64,000 nt of DNA from Deltaproteobacteria bacterium (GCA_029261795.1 JAJDAP010000122.1:1-64000), one strand, 5' to 3'. Counted from the first letter of the stretch, positions 54,442 through 64,000 are shown. Notes: generated from the sequence alone by a model not told the origin. A program made the numbers and translations.

Positions 54442-55581
54442 ATGAGCACAGCGATGGCCCCTTCGGCCGCCCCTTCCGAGCATGCGCCCGCTGGGCGCGG
54501 GCTTCTCGCGATCGTCGGGCGCCACCTGCTGTCGCTGTACTTCCCGCTCGTTGCGACCGTGTTCCTGCTGACGGGCCCCCATCCGTGGTGGGGCGCCTTG
54601 CTCTTCATGCTTCCCCTCGACCTGGCGTTTCGCTTCGATCGCCGAGCCCGGGCCGAAGCGCGGCAACCTCGCGCCGATCTCCCAGCATGGCCATTCGACG
54701 CCCTGGTCTACCTCCTGGCTGCCCTGCAGTTCCTGAACGTCGCGCTGTTGGCGCGCATGTACATCGATGTGTCCTGGCTCTCGCTCGATCTCTTGATGGC
54801 TGCCGTGGTCGTCGGCGGTAGCTCGGGATTCTCGATCATCACGGCCCATGAGCTGATTCATCGGCGCGGCCGCATCGAGCAGTGGCTCGGTCGCTTGTTG
54901 TTATGCACGGTGTTGTACGAACACTTCTACACCGAACATCTCCGGGGGCATCACGTCCGGGTGGGCACGCCCGAAGATCCCGCTACCGCACGCTTCGGCG
55001 AGACCTTCCGTCAATTCTATGCACGCACGGTACCGGCCCAGTTCCGCAGTGCCTGGGCGCTCGAGAAGAAGCGCCTGGGCGATCCGGAGATGCGTCTTCT
55101 CGACCCGCGCATGTTGCGAAATCGCATCGTCCACGGGATCGCCATCGGCTGGGGGCTAGCCGCTGCCATCCTCGTCCTTGCGGGCCCCGTCGCCTTCGCC
55201 GCGTTCCTGATCCAGGCCCTGATGGCATCGCGCTTGTTGGAAGTCGTCAACTATTTCGAGCACTGGGGGCTGGTCCGCGCCCACAAGAAGGTGCGCCCCC
55301 AGGATTCCTGGGACACGCACAGCGCATTCACCTACTACGGTCTGGTCGGACTCTCCCGCCACGCCGATCATCACGCCTACGCGGCGCGCCCCTACCAACA
55401 GCTCCGTGTCTGGGAGGAGCCGCCGATCCTGCCGAGTGGTTATGTGGCCACGATCGCGATGGTGCTCCTGGCGAACCGCCGATACTGCGAGTACGCCACC
55501 GAAGAGCTCCGCCGGCGCGAACTCGGGCCCTTCGTCGTGCCCCCGGCCGGGACGGCGCTGGCACCGCAGGCCGTCGGCTGA
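54442..55581 (+). CDS. AlkB/XylM-family diiron membrane hydroxylase
   Basis: The 379-residue membrane protein starts at ATG 54442 after AGGAGAGG. Four to six hydrophobic segments lie near residues 22-62, 78-122 and 230-265. The His clusters of membrane diiron enzymes are present: HELIHRR, EHLRGHH, NYFEHWGL and LSRHADHHAYAARPY. The order and the NYxEH-GL box match alkane hydroxylases and xylene monooxygenase rather than desaturases. It would hydroxylate a terminal methyl and needs rubredoxin or a similar partner, not found here. It is divergent from TetR and WS/DGAT. Confidence 0.93.
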   Translation: MSTAMAPSAAPSEHAPAGRGLLAIVGRHLLSLYFPLVATVFLLTGPHPWWGALLFMLPLDLAFRFDRRARAEARQPRADLPAWPFDALVYLLAALQFLNVALLARMYIDVSWLSLDLLMAAVVVGGSSGFSIITAHELIHRRGRIEQWLGRLLLCTVLYEHFYTEHLRGHHVRVGTPEDPATARFGETFRQFYARTVPAQFRSAWALEKKRLGDPEMRLLDPRMLRNRIVHGIAIGWGLAAAILVLAGPVAFAAFLIQALMASRLLEVVNYFEHWGLVRAHKKVRPQDSWDTHSAFTYYGLVGLSRHADHHAYAARPYQQLRVWEEPPILPSGYVATIAMVLLANRRYCEYATEELRRRELGPFVVPPAGTALAPQAVG

Positions 55582-55622
55582 TCCCGCCCACTGCGAAGGG
55601 AACCGGGCCACCTGCCAACTGT

Positions 55623-56867
55623 TCAGCGAGCGTCCGAGACGCCCGCCCAGCGTTCGCGCAGCTCCTTTGCACTGCGACCGGTGATGCCCTCCAGGAGGTC
55701 AAGGGTGCGCCCGGCTTCGAGGTCTGCCGGCTCGAGCCTGACCTGGAGATCGCGCGCGGAGCGGTAGGAGGGGCTCTCCACATCGACCATGCGGACGCGG
55801 GTGCGGCCGGTCCTGGCGTCGAGGATCTGGTCGAAAGGCACGGGAACGATGGCGTCGGATTCGCGCGTGATCATCACGGCGTTGGCGCCGTCGAGAAGGC
55901 AGCGGACCGCACCGGCGCCGAGGTCCCGGGTGTAGGCGATGTCGAACGCGTTGGGCGGCGCCGAGCGCAGTTCGTAGCCGACATCCTTGGCGACGAGCGT
56001 CGTAGGCAGCTTCAGTTCCTCGAGACCGTTCCGCACGCGCTCGACCAGGAGCCGACCCAGCGGCAGCTCCGCCAGTCGCGGATGCCCATGCTCATCGAGC
56101 GGGACCTCCGCCGAGCCCTCGAGATCGGCCGGGTCGAGGCGCTCGCCGATCCCTTCGGCGACGACGGCGACGCCGTAGGGTCGGCCATGGGCGAGGCGTT
56201 TGACGATTGCGGCTTCGATCGTGCGAGCGACCGGACCCAACCCGATGGAACCTGTGGGATGGTCTTCCGCCAGTAGCGCCAAAGTCGTCCCCGCCGCTCT
56301 CGCCGCGCCCAACGCCAAGTGTCCGGCCGATCGGCCCATTACCACAACGACGAACCACCGGCCCGTGGTGCGGGCATCCTCCATCAGGTGGCTGAGTATG
56401 CGCGCCGCCTCCTCACGGGCGGTCTCGAAACCGAAGGTGGGGATGCCCGGCGGAAGCGGCAAGTCGTTGTCGATGGTCTTGGGTACGTGGGCCACGCGGA
56501 TGCGACCGGCCGCTTCTTCGGCGACGCACCGTGCGGAATAGCAGGTGTCATCGCCACCGATCGTGATCAGGTGGTCGACCCCTAACGTTTGCAACGATCC
56601 GACGACCCGAGCGAGATCCTCGGGGTCTCGGGTCGGGTTCGCCCGCGAGGTCTGTAGGACCGAGCCGCCGAGAAGATGAATGCGAGAGACCTCGGCGATG
56701 TGGAGATCCCGCGCATCGTCGATGGAGCCGGCCATCAAGCCCGCGAAGCCGCGGCGAATCCCGACGATGCGATCACCGTTGCGGCGCGCCAGGATCGCGG
56801 CGGCGCCGATCACGCTGTTGATTCCGGGGGCCGGGCCCCCGCTGACCAGGATGCCGAAGGTCGCCAA
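55623..56867 (-). CDS. 6-phosphofructokinase, pyrophosphate type
   Basis: The 414-residue protein starts at TTG 56867, seven bases after GGGAGAA. VSGGPAPGINSVIGAAAI is the phosphate loop. ITIGGDDTCYSA shows GGDD, and VPKTIDNDL shows a Lys at the key position. ATP-type enzymes have GGDGS and PGTIDND there, so this should use PPi as donor. MGRSAGHLALGAARAAG and AEGIGERLD follow. It makes fructose 1,6-bisphosphate from fructose 6-phosphate, and this step is reversible with PPi. It stands alone between the AlkB gene and a dead SDR. Confidence 0.92.
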   Translation of the reverse strand: MATFGILVSGGPAPGINSVIGAAAILARRNGDRIVGIRRGFAGLMAGSIDDARDLHIAEVSRIHLLGGSVLQTSRANPTRDPEDLARVVGSLQTLGVDHLITIGGDDTCYSARCVAEEAAGRIRVAHVPKTIDNDLPLPPGIPTFGFETAREEAARILSHLMEDARTTGRWFVVVVMGRSAGHLALGAARAAGTTLALLAEDHPTGSIGLGPVARTIEAAIVKRLAHGRPYGVAVVAEGIGERLDPADLEGSAEVPLDEHGHPRLAELPLGRLLVERVRNGLEELKLPTTLVAKDVGYELRSAPPNAFDIAYTRDLGAGAVRCLLDGANAVMITRESDAIVPVPFDQILDARTGRTRVRMVDVESPSYRSARDLQVRLEPADLEAGRTLDLLEGITGRSAKELRERWAGVSDAR

Positions 56868-57077
56868 TGCGGGTTCTCCCAGAGTCGAGCGGATGACACT
56901 ATCTGTCTTCCACCCCGGAAGCGACCTGCGCCGGGGCCATCGGCCATGCCGAGCGCCTGGCAGAAGAACCCCGCACGGCGATCGGACAGCCGTCAGGCAA
57001 CGAGATTCGCTCGATCGTTGCTACAACAAGGGTGTCTGGCCGTGCCCCGAACCCGCCGCGCCCAACCGGAGGAACGG
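56868..57077. other. Intergenic gap
   Basis: These 210 bases lie between the phosphofructokinase start and the dead SDR. No gene or strong hairpin is visible. Promoters for the two divergent genes may lie here. Confidence 0.3.
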
Positions 57078-57754
57078 ATGAGACTCGAGCACAAAGTGGC
57101 GGTCGTGACCGGAGCGGGCTCGGGCATCGGCGGGGAGCCGCATCGGGCGTTCGTGGCCGATGTCTCGGACGGCGCGTCGGTCAGCGAAGCATTCGAGGCC
57201 ATCGACGCGGCCTACGGGCGAGTCGATGTGCTGGTCAACAATGCCGGCGTCGATCGCGTCGCCGGCGACGGCTTCGACGAGATGATGCAAGGAGAGGTCC
57301 AGCTGCTCCACATGTCCGACGATGCGTTTCGCCGGGTCATGACGATCAACGTCGATGGTGTCTTCTACGGCACCCGGGAAGCGGTGCGACTGATGCAGCG
57401 CGAGAAATCGGGCGGTTCGATCGTCAACATGTCGAGCATCGCGGGGCTGGCGGGGCAGGGCGTGCCGCATTGCGCGGTTCGAAAGCGGCCGTACTGGGCT
57501 CGACACGTTCCTGCGCACGACAGCTCGGGCCGCTCGGGATCCGCGTGAACGCGGTCTGCCCTGGCGTGATCGAGACGCCGATGACGGAAGCCGTACCCGA
57601 CGCCTTGTTGAAGGGACTGATCGCGACGACGCCGCTGGGCCGGGTCGGCCAGCCCGAGGACATTGCCCAGGCGACACTCTTCCTGGCGAGCGACGAGAGC
57701 GGCTTCGTGACCGGCCAGTGGCTCTCGCCAAACGGCGGCCTCGTCACATTCTAG
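57078..57754 (+). pseudogene. SDR oxidoreductase, broken in three ways
   Basis: The N-terminus reads RLEHKVAVVTGAGSGIG, then jumps to FVADVSDGASVSEAFEAID. About 30-40 residues with strands 2 and 3 of the NAD fold are missing. VLVNNAGVD and IVNMSSIAGLAG are normal. At about 57470 the active-site YAASK reads HCA, so Tyr has become Cys. The frame then shifts; GSKAAVLGSTRSCARQLGPL, VCPGVIETPM and GFVTGQWLSPNGGLVTF continue in another frame to TAG at 57752. The gene is dead. It lies seven bases before the FadH-like gene. Confidence 0.85.
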
Positions 57755-57761
57755 GAGCCCC

Positions 57762-59882
57762 ATGTACCGCGACCTGCTCTCCCCTACCCGCATCGGAAGC
57801 GTCGAACTGCGCAACCGGATCGCCATGGCGCCGATGGGGGTCGAGATCGCCGAGGCAGATGGCAAGGTGCGCGAGCCGTTGGTCCGCTACTACGAAGAAC
57901 GCGCCAGGGGTGGCGTGGGTCTCATCATCACCGAGAACACCGCCGCCATGTACCCGCGCGGCGCGAACTCGGCCCACGAGATCGCGGTCTCCGACGAGGC
58001 GTATCTGCCCGGACTCTCGGAACTGACGGCTGCCGTGCACCGCCACGGCACGAAGATCGCCATCCAGCTGGCGCACCATGGCAAGGTCGGGCGTCTCGAC
58101 ACGGTGCAGGGCCGCGAGATCTGGATGCCGTCGCTACCGCGTGGCCACGCCGGGCCTACGGGCCCCCTCGACTTGACCCGCGAGGAGCTGGGCCTGATGG
58201 CGAAGGCGGCCGGAGGCGGGAAGCCGACGATCCGGGAGATGACGACCGAGGATCTCCGCGAACTCACCGCCGGTTTTGCGAGCGCGGCCGCGCTCGCCAA
58301 GCGAGCCGGCTTCGACGCCGTCGAACTGCATGCGGCGCACGGCTACATCTTCTCCGAGTTCCTTTCGCCGGCCTGGAATCTCAGGGCCGACGAGTACGGC
58401 GGGCCGGTCGAGAATCGGGCGCGCCTGTTATGTGAGGTACTGCGCGCCTGCAAGGATCGCGTCGGAACGGACTTTCCGGTCTGGTGCCGCCTGGACGCGG
58501 TCGAGTTCGGGACGCCCGACGGGATCACCCTCGAGGATGCGAAGCGCACGGCCGAACTCGCCGACGCGGCGGGCGCCGACGCGATTTCGGTCTCGGCCTA
58601 CGCCAATCCACTCGGCGCCGGATTCACTGACGGCCCGATCGTCCACGAGCCAGGTCGCTATGCGTCGTTCGCGGCCGAGATCAAGGCCCGCGTCTCCGTA
58701 CCCGTGATCGTGGCTGGGCGAATCGAGCCCGAAGTCGGAGATCGGCTGATTCGTGAGGGCGGGGCAGACGTCATCGCGATGGGTCGCAAGCTGCTGGCCG
58801 ATCCAGAGCTTCCCGCGAAGCTGGCCGCCGACCGGGAGCATCACGTACGGCCATGCATCTATTGTTATGTCTGTGTCGCGCAGCCGTTCTTCGATCGCCG
58901 GGTCAAGTGCGCCGTGAATCCCCTTCTCGCTCGCGAAGCCGAGCTGGCCGACCTGCTGCGCGAGCCGACATCCGAGCCACGCAAGGTGCTCGTCGTCGGC
59001 GGCGGGCCCGCCGGGATGGAGGCGGCCCGTGTCGCAGCACTTCGAGGCCACACCGTGACGCTCTGCGAGAAGGGGGCTCAGCTCGGTGGAACGCTGCGCT
59101 TCGCGGCGCTGCCCTACGAGCCGAACGAACGACTCTTGCGATGGTTCGAGGCGCAGCTCCAGGCGCTGCCCGTCGAAATACGCCTCAATAGCGAGGTCAG
59201 TGATGCGACCGTGCGCGAAATTGCGCCCGACGTCGTGATCGCGGCCGTCGGCGCAACCCGCGCGAGACCCGAGATTCCCGGCATCGATTCGGCGCACGTT
59301 CTCGACGGCGACGATCTGCGAGATCTGCTCACCGGTGCTGCGGGTTCGCGCGGTGCTCCTGCGCTCTCGCTCTTCGCTCGCGTCGCCATCGGCGTCGGAC
59401 GTCTGCTCGGGATCACACGAGACCCGGCGCTGCTGCGCACGGCGTCGAAGCTCTACATGCCCGTCGGGCGGCGGGTGGCCGTCGTCGGCGGCGGCCTCGT
59501 GGGGATCGAATTCGCCGAGTTCCTGGCCGAACGCGGTCGCGAGGTTGCGGTGCTCGACGAGGCAGCGGTGATGGCTCCCGAGATGGCACATCCGCGCCGC
59601 TGGCGGGTGCTTCACGAGCTACGCGAGCGGGGCGTTCGCCTGGTCGGGGGCGCCGAGATCCTCGAGATCGGAAGCAGCGCCGTCCGCTTCCGCGCGGATG
59701 GTGGCGAACACGAGGTTGCCGCCGACACGGTCGTCGTCGCGACTGGACTCGAGGCGAACCCGGCCGCCATCGAACGAATTCGCGCCGGCGGCGTTTCCGT
59801 GATCCCGATCGGGGACGCCAAGGGCGTGGGGTACATCGAGGGTGCGATCCACGACGGCTTCCGAGCGGCACTCGAGCTGTAG
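57762..59882 (+). CDS. FadH-like NADH:flavin oxidoreductase (OYE + FAD/NAD domains)
   Basis: The 706-residue protein starts at ATG 57762. Residues 1-340 form an old-yellow-enzyme barrel with FMN (IQLAHHGKVGR, AAHGYIFSEFLSPAWNLR, MGRKLLADP). A [4Fe-4S] site follows in PCIYCYVC and KCAVNP. From about residue 405, VLVVGGGPAGMEAARVAAL is the FAD motif. A second dinucleotide motif is VAVVGGGLVGIEFAEFL near residue 570. It resembles 2,4-dienoyl-CoA reductase and trimethylamine dehydrogenase. It moves hydride from NAD(P)H through FAD and the cluster to FMN. The substrate may be a 2,4-dienoyl-CoA or an enone. Confidence 0.92.
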   Translation: MYRDLLSPTRIGSVELRNRIAMAPMGVEIAEADGKVREPLVRYYEERARGGVGLIITENTAAMYPRGANSAHEIAVSDEAYLPGLSELTAAVHRHGTKIAIQLAHHGKVGRLDTVQGREIWMPSLPRGHAGPTGPLDLTREELGLMAKAAGGGKPTIREMTTEDLRELTAGFASAAALAKRAGFDAVELHAAHGYIFSEFLSPAWNLRADEYGGPVENRARLLCEVLRACKDRVGTDFPVWCRLDAVEFGTPDGITLEDAKRTAELADAAGADAISVSAYANPLGAGFTDGPIVHEPGRYASFAAEIKARVSVPVIVAGRIEPEVGDRLIREGGADVIAMGRKLLADPELPAKLAADREHHVRPCIYCYVCVAQPFFDRRVKCAVNPLLAREAELADLLREPTSEPRKVLVVGGGPAGMEAARVAALRGHTVTLCEKGAQLGGTLRFAALPYEPNERLLRWFEAQLQALPVEIRLNSEVSDATVREIAPDVVIAAVGATRARPEIPGIDSAHVLDGDDLRDLLTGAAGSRGAPALSLFARVAIGVGRLLGITRDPALLRTASKLYMPVGRRVAVVGGGLVGIEFAEFLAERGREVAVLDEAAVMAPEMAHPRRWRVLHELRERGVRLVGGAEILEIGSSAVRFRADGGEHEVAADTVVVATGLEANPAAIERIRAGGVSVIPIGDAKGVGYIEGAIHDGFRAALEL

Positions 59883-59910
59883 CCGCAGCTCGCTCGCGTC
59901 GGCCCCGCGC

Positions 59911-61065
59911 CTAACGGGGATCGACCTGCATGCTGAACACGGGTGCGTCGTTTTCCGTCTCGACGACGTGGAGCAAGGCACGTTCTCCCTCCGGTGTGCC
60001 GATTACATCGAACACCATGAAGCCGGCGTGCCCGTGTGCGAAGAGCGTGCCTGGAATGTCCGTTACGTGGCCGTCACGGACGCGGATCGTGGCGCCGGCG
60101 CCGCTGACGATCTGCAGGCTCGCGTACTCGCCACCTTCGAGAACCTGGAGATTGTGGTCATGGCCGGCGACGTAGAGGGTCGGCGGTGCGGAGGCGAGGG
60201 CCGTTTCGATCGGCGCCATGATCGCCCGGTAGCCGTCCTCGTAGGTGTCCTGCAAGGTGCCGAAGATCAGGTAGATCATTCCCGTCAGCAAGTCGGCGAC
60301 CGCGCCGCGGGTGAGGCCGCCGTGCGGTCCGCCGGTTCGCAGCGGGTGGTGCGCACCGACGAGCAGCCACTGGCCCTGGTTCGCCTTCAGCATTTCAGTG
60401 AGTTCGGCCGCGAGCTCCTCGGGCGTCTTGTTGCCCGGGCAATCGCCGACCGTCTCGGTTCCGAAGTACCAGGGATCGATGTCGAACAAGATGGCGCTGA
60501 TGCCGCGTGTGGAGCCTTCGCCAGGAGCGGATAGCGGCCGCAATACAGGCCCGGGGCAACCGTCACGCGGCATGAACTCTGCCTCGCTCGCATCGACGTA
60601 GGCCTGCTGTCGCAACAAGCGATCCGTGCCGACGTGCCCCCAGTCGTGGTTGCCCGGGACGAACACGCGCGCCGCGGTGGTCGCCGAGATCTGCTTGCGC
60701 AGGATTTCCTCGCCCTCTGCCACAGCGCCTTCCTCGACGCCGGCCGGGTAGACGTTGTCGCCGAGGAACAGCACGGTGGTCTTCTCGGGGTAGCGATCCG
60801 CCCACTGCGTGAGCGAGGTGAGCACCGGTTCGCTTTCCATCGGGACGCCAGCGTCGCCGATCAGGACGACCCGGTGAACCAGATTCTCCTGCTCGGGAAG
60901 CCCGGCACCCGGTTCGATACGCGCTGCGCCCTCGGCAATGAACGGCGGATCGGCGACGGAATAGTTGGTGCCCTCGAGGCGTTCGGGCAGGGCGAGGCAG
61001 CCGGATAACAGCGAGGTTGTTGCCACCAGGGCGAGAAGGCTCTTCCAGCGAATCGGGTTCGTCAT
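59911..61065 (-). CDS. Metallophosphoesterase lipoprotein
   Basis: The 384-residue product from ATG 61065 has a lipoprotein signal ending LLSGC (Cys at about residue 22). It should be held in a membrane facing the periplasm. The calcineurin-type blocks are RVVLIGDAGVP (the usual DxH is changed to DAG), LFLGDNVYPAG, VPGNHDWGHV, GAHHPLRTGG and VAGHDHNLQV. It should hydrolyse phosphate esters with two metals. The first motif lacks the His, as in purple-acid-phosphatase relatives. It converges with the FadH-like gene. Confidence 0.9.
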   Translation of the reverse strand: MTNPIRWKSLLALVATTSLLSGCLALPERLEGTNYSVADPPFIAEGAARIEPGAGLPEQENLVHRVVLIGDAGVPMESEPVLTSLTQWADRYPEKTTVLFLGDNVYPAGVEEGAVAEGEEILRKQISATTAARVFVPGNHDWGHVGTDRLLRQQAYVDASEAEFMPRDGCPGPVLRPLSAPGEGSTRGISAILFDIDPWYFGTETVGDCPGNKTPEELAAELTEMLKANQGQWLLVGAHHPLRTGGPHGGLTRGAVADLLTGMIYLIFGTLQDTYEDGYRAIMAPIETALASAPPTLYVAGHDHNLQVLEGGEYASLQIVSGAGATIRVRDGHVTDIPGTLFAHGHAGFMVFDVIGTPEGERALLHVVETENDAPVFSMQVDPR

Positions 61066-61174
61066 ACGGGCAACGGTGGACGGAGGGGGGCCGTTCGTCA
61101 ACCACAAGGCTGTATCGGATGGAGGAATGGCGCTGGCGGTCTCCAACTTCTCGCGGAGCAGGTAGTCTTCCGCG

Positions 61175-63406
61175 ATGAGCCAGACCTCGACCCACTACCG
61201 GACCTGCCCCCTCTGCGAGGCCACCTGCGGCCTCGAAATCAGCGTCGAGAAGGGGCGCGTGACGAAGACGCGGGGCGACAAGCAGGATGTCTTCAGCGCG
61301 GGATTCATCTGCCCCAAGGGCACGACGCTTGGAGCGCTCCACGAGGATCCGGATCGACTGCGGCAGCCCCACGTCCGAAAGAATGGCACTCACGTCGCCG
61401 TCTCGTGGCAGGAAGCCTTCGTCCATATCGAGCAGGGGCTGGCCCGGGTGCGCGAGGCCGATGGCGACGATGCGCTCGCGATCTACCTGGGCAATCCGAA
61501 CGTCCACAACCTGGCTGGCGCCTTCTACGTCGGTCCGTTGATCCGCGCGCTTCGCACCCGCTCGGTCTACTCCGCGTCAACAGTGGATCAGATGCCCCGC
61601 CACGTTTCGTGCGGCCACATGTACGGGAGCGGCGGGACGATCCCGGTTCCCGACCTCGATCGCACGGACTATCTCCTGATGTTAGGTGCGAACCCCTACG
61701 AATCGAACGGCAGCCTGGCAACGGCACCAGACTGGCCCGGCCGCATGTCGCGTATCCAGGAGCGCGGCGGAAAGATCGTGGTGGTCGATCCGCGCCGGAC
61801 GCGCACCGCGAAGGCCGCCGACGAACACCTGACCATCCTGCCAGGTACCGACGCCCACCTCCTGCTCTCGATCGCGAACGTGATCGTCGAGGAAGACCTT
61901 TCGGATGCAGGGGCGGCCGCTCTTCACATCGAAGGCTTCGAGTTGGCTCTGGCTGCGGTCAAGGCCTTCACGCCCGAACTCGCGGCGGCGCGCACCGGGA
62001 TTCCGGCCCAGGACATCGTGCGAATCGCACGCGAGTTCGCGGCGGCGCCGAGTGCGGCCGCCTATGGCCGAATGGGCGCACACACGACGAGGTTCGGAAC
62101 GCTGGCGAGTTGGGCCGCGGACTTGATCACCATTCTCACCGGGAACCTCGATCGCGCCGGCGGGATCATGTTCCCGCTGGCCGCGCACGCGCGGCCGCGG
62201 CGCACGGGCCCCGGCAAGGGCTTCAAGGTCGGGCGCTGGTCGAGCCGCGTTCGGGAGCTGCCGGAAGTGCAGGGCGAGTTCCCGGTCTCTACCCTCGCCG
62301 AAGAGATCGAGATCGAGGGTCCGGGCCGGATCCGGGCGCTCTTCACCGTGGGTGGGAATCCGGCCATCTCGATTCCGAATGGCGGCGGACGCCTGGACGA
62401 AGCGCTCGCTGGCCTCGACTTCATGGTGAGCGTGGACCCCTACCTGAACGAGACCACGCGCCACGCCGATGTGGTTCTGCCGCCGCCCTCGGCGCTCGAA
62501 CGCTCGCACTTCGATGTCTCGTTCACCGGCATCGCGATCCGCAACGTTGCGAACTACTCGGCTGCGGTATTCCCCGCAGCGGGCCCGAGCGAAGCGGACA
62601 TCCTCGCGAAGCTCAGCCTGATCGCGTCGGGTCAGGGCGCCGACGCGAAGACCGAAGACATGCACCAACTCCTCCTGCGCGGGCTGGTCCAGTCCGAGGT
62701 GGGCAAGGCCCATTCGAGGATCGCGGGCAGGGATGTCGACGAGATCCTGGCCGGGTGCGCCGGGCGACCGCCCGAGGAGCAGTTCCTCGACGTGCTGATC
62801 CGGACCGGAAGCTACGGAGACGGCTTCGGCGCCGATCCAAGGGGCCTCTCACTGGCCAAACTAGAAGCGTCTCCCCACGGAATCGACCTAGGCGCGATCG
62901 AGCCCGGTCTTCCCGGCGTTCTCAGCACGCCAAGCGGAAAGGTCGAACTCCTGCCCGAAGCGATCGCGGCCGACCTCGGCCGACTCGAAGCGGATCTCGA
63001 AGCGAGCCCAGAAGATGGCCTCCAGCTGATCGGTCGCCGCACCGTGCGCTCCTGCAACTCCTGGATGCATAACGTCGAGGTCCTGGTGAGAGGGCGCGAT
63101 CGTTGCACACTGCACGTCCACCCGGACGATGCCGCCAGGCTAGGCGTGAGGGATGGCGCACCCGTGCGCGTGGCATCGCGCGTCGGCGCGCTGGAGGTTC
63201 CGGCAGAAGTGACGGATGAGATCCGCCCCGGTGTCGTGAGCCTTCCCCACGGCTACGGGCACGGTTTGCCGGGCGCCCGGGCTGACGTCGCCGCGAGGCA
63301 GCCCGGCGTGAACTCCAACCTGCTCACCGACTCCGAGCCGATGGACCCGCTCTCCGGAAACGCCGTCCTCAACGGGATTCCGGTCGAGGTGACCGCCGCC
63401 GGCTAG
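61175..63406 (+). CDS. Molybdopterin oxidoreductase (DMSO reductase family), second copy
   Basis: The 743-residue enzyme is a paralogue of that at 4.6-6.7 kb. Cluster ligands are Cys11, Cys14, Cys18 and Cys46 (CPLCEATC and ICPKG). Cys146 in RHVSCGHMYGS matches Cys145 of the other copy, and is the candidate Mo ligand. LGANPYESNGSLATAP, VVDPRRTRTAKAADEH, SCNSWMHN and SLPHGYGHGLPG are shared blocks. It is a cytoplasmic protein, with no leader and no partner subunit. It lies 110 bases from the divergent phosphoesterase. Substrate unknown. Confidence 0.9.
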   Translation: MSQTSTHYRTCPLCEATCGLEISVEKGRVTKTRGDKQDVFSAGFICPKGTTLGALHEDPDRLRQPHVRKNGTHVAVSWQEAFVHIEQGLARVREADGDDALAIYLGNPNVHNLAGAFYVGPLIRALRTRSVYSASTVDQMPRHVSCGHMYGSGGTIPVPDLDRTDYLLMLGANPYESNGSLATAPDWPGRMSRIQERGGKIVVVDPRRTRTAKAADEHLTILPGTDAHLLLSIANVIVEEDLSDAGAAALHIEGFELALAAVKAFTPELAAARTGIPAQDIVRIAREFAAAPSAAAYGRMGAHTTRFGTLASWAADLITILTGNLDRAGGIMFPLAAHARPRRTGPGKGFKVGRWSSRVRELPEVQGEFPVSTLAEEIEIEGPGRIRALFTVGGNPAISIPNGGGRLDEALAGLDFMVSVDPYLNETTRHADVVLPPPSALERSHFDVSFTGIAIRNVANYSAAVFPAAGPSEADILAKLSLIASGQGADAKTEDMHQLLLRGLVQSEVGKAHSRIAGRDVDEILAGCAGRPPEEQFLDVLIRTGSYGDGFGADPRGLSLAKLEASPHGIDLGAIEPGLPGVLSTPSGKVELLPEAIAADLGRLEADLEASPEDGLQLIGRRTVRSCNSWMHNVEVLVRGRDRCTLHVHPDDAARLGVRDGAPVRVASRVGALEVPAEVTDEIRPGVVSLPHGYGHGLPGARADVAARQPGVNSNLLTDSEPMDPLSGNAVLNGIPVEVTAAG

Positions 63407-64000
<594 letters not shown>

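Noticed and set aside
59911-60534. Plus-strand frames over the phosphoesterase gene
   Set aside because: They are mirror frames of a gene with all calcineurin-type motifs; no ribosome site or known domain.

Overview
This window is about 64 kb of GC-rich DNA from a Gram-negative heterotroph, packed with metabolic genes on both strands. A TonB-dependent outer-membrane receptor, several lipoproteins and Tat/Sec-exported enzymes show a two-membrane cell. The many acyl-CoA dehydrogenases, CoA transferases, enoyl-CoA hydratases, P450s, amidohydrolase-2 proteins, a WS/DGAT enzyme and an F420-type split-barrel protein recall uncultured, lipid- and xenobiotic-degrading deltaproteobacterial relatives (Myxococcota or Binatota type). 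That placement is inference from gene content only; no rRNA or tRNA gene was seen.

Layout. 1-1.2 kb: wreckage of an IS66-family element followed by a broken Rhs core fragment. 1.2-8 kb (minus strand): acyl-CoA dehydrogenase, split-barrel lipoprotein, Tat-exported DUF3500 protein, molybdopterin oxidoreductase, CoA transferase. 8-13 kb: aldo/keto reductase, methyltransferase remnant, then TetR, thiolase (frameshifted), 3-hydroxyacyl-CoA dehydrogenase and enoyl-CoA hydratase, a beta-oxidation-type operon. 13-24 kb: oxygenases (TauD type, Baeyer-Villiger type), decarboxylase-like, aldo/keto reductase, sulfotransferase-like, F420-type, esterase, amidohydrolase and amine-oxidase genes. 24-26.6 kb: TonB-dependent receptor with a strong UUCG-hairpin terminator.

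27.4-33.9 kb: a five-gene minus-strand arginine succinyltransferase (AST) operon, M20 peptidase > class III aminotransferase > astA > astD > astB, with stop/start overlaps at almost every junction. The usual astE is absent and the aminotransferase does not carry the AstC-type lysine motif, so two of the five steps look replaced. 34-48.7 kb: GST, damaged isochorismatase, acetoacetate-decarboxylase-like protein, two P450s, amidohydrolase, sensor kinase, PLP decarboxylase, acyl-CoA dehydrogenase, an SRPBCC/ArsR pair with a palindromic operator, and enoyl-CoA hydratase.

48.7-64 kb: exported sulfatase, histidine phosphatase and phosphotransferase; then a divergent lipid module, WS/DGAT plus TetR against an AlkB-type diiron hydroxylase, with two matching TetR operators 31 bp apart over face-to-face promoters; a PPi-type phosphofructokinase; a dead SDR; an FadH/old-yellow-enzyme protein; a phosphoesterase lipoprotein; a second molybdopterin oxidoreductase; and the start of a haloalkane dehalogenase that runs off the right edge. 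The most interesting units are the rebuilt AST operon and the AlkB/WS-DGAT/TetR switch. There are also at least five broken genes (IS66, Rhs, methyltransferase, thiolase, SDR).
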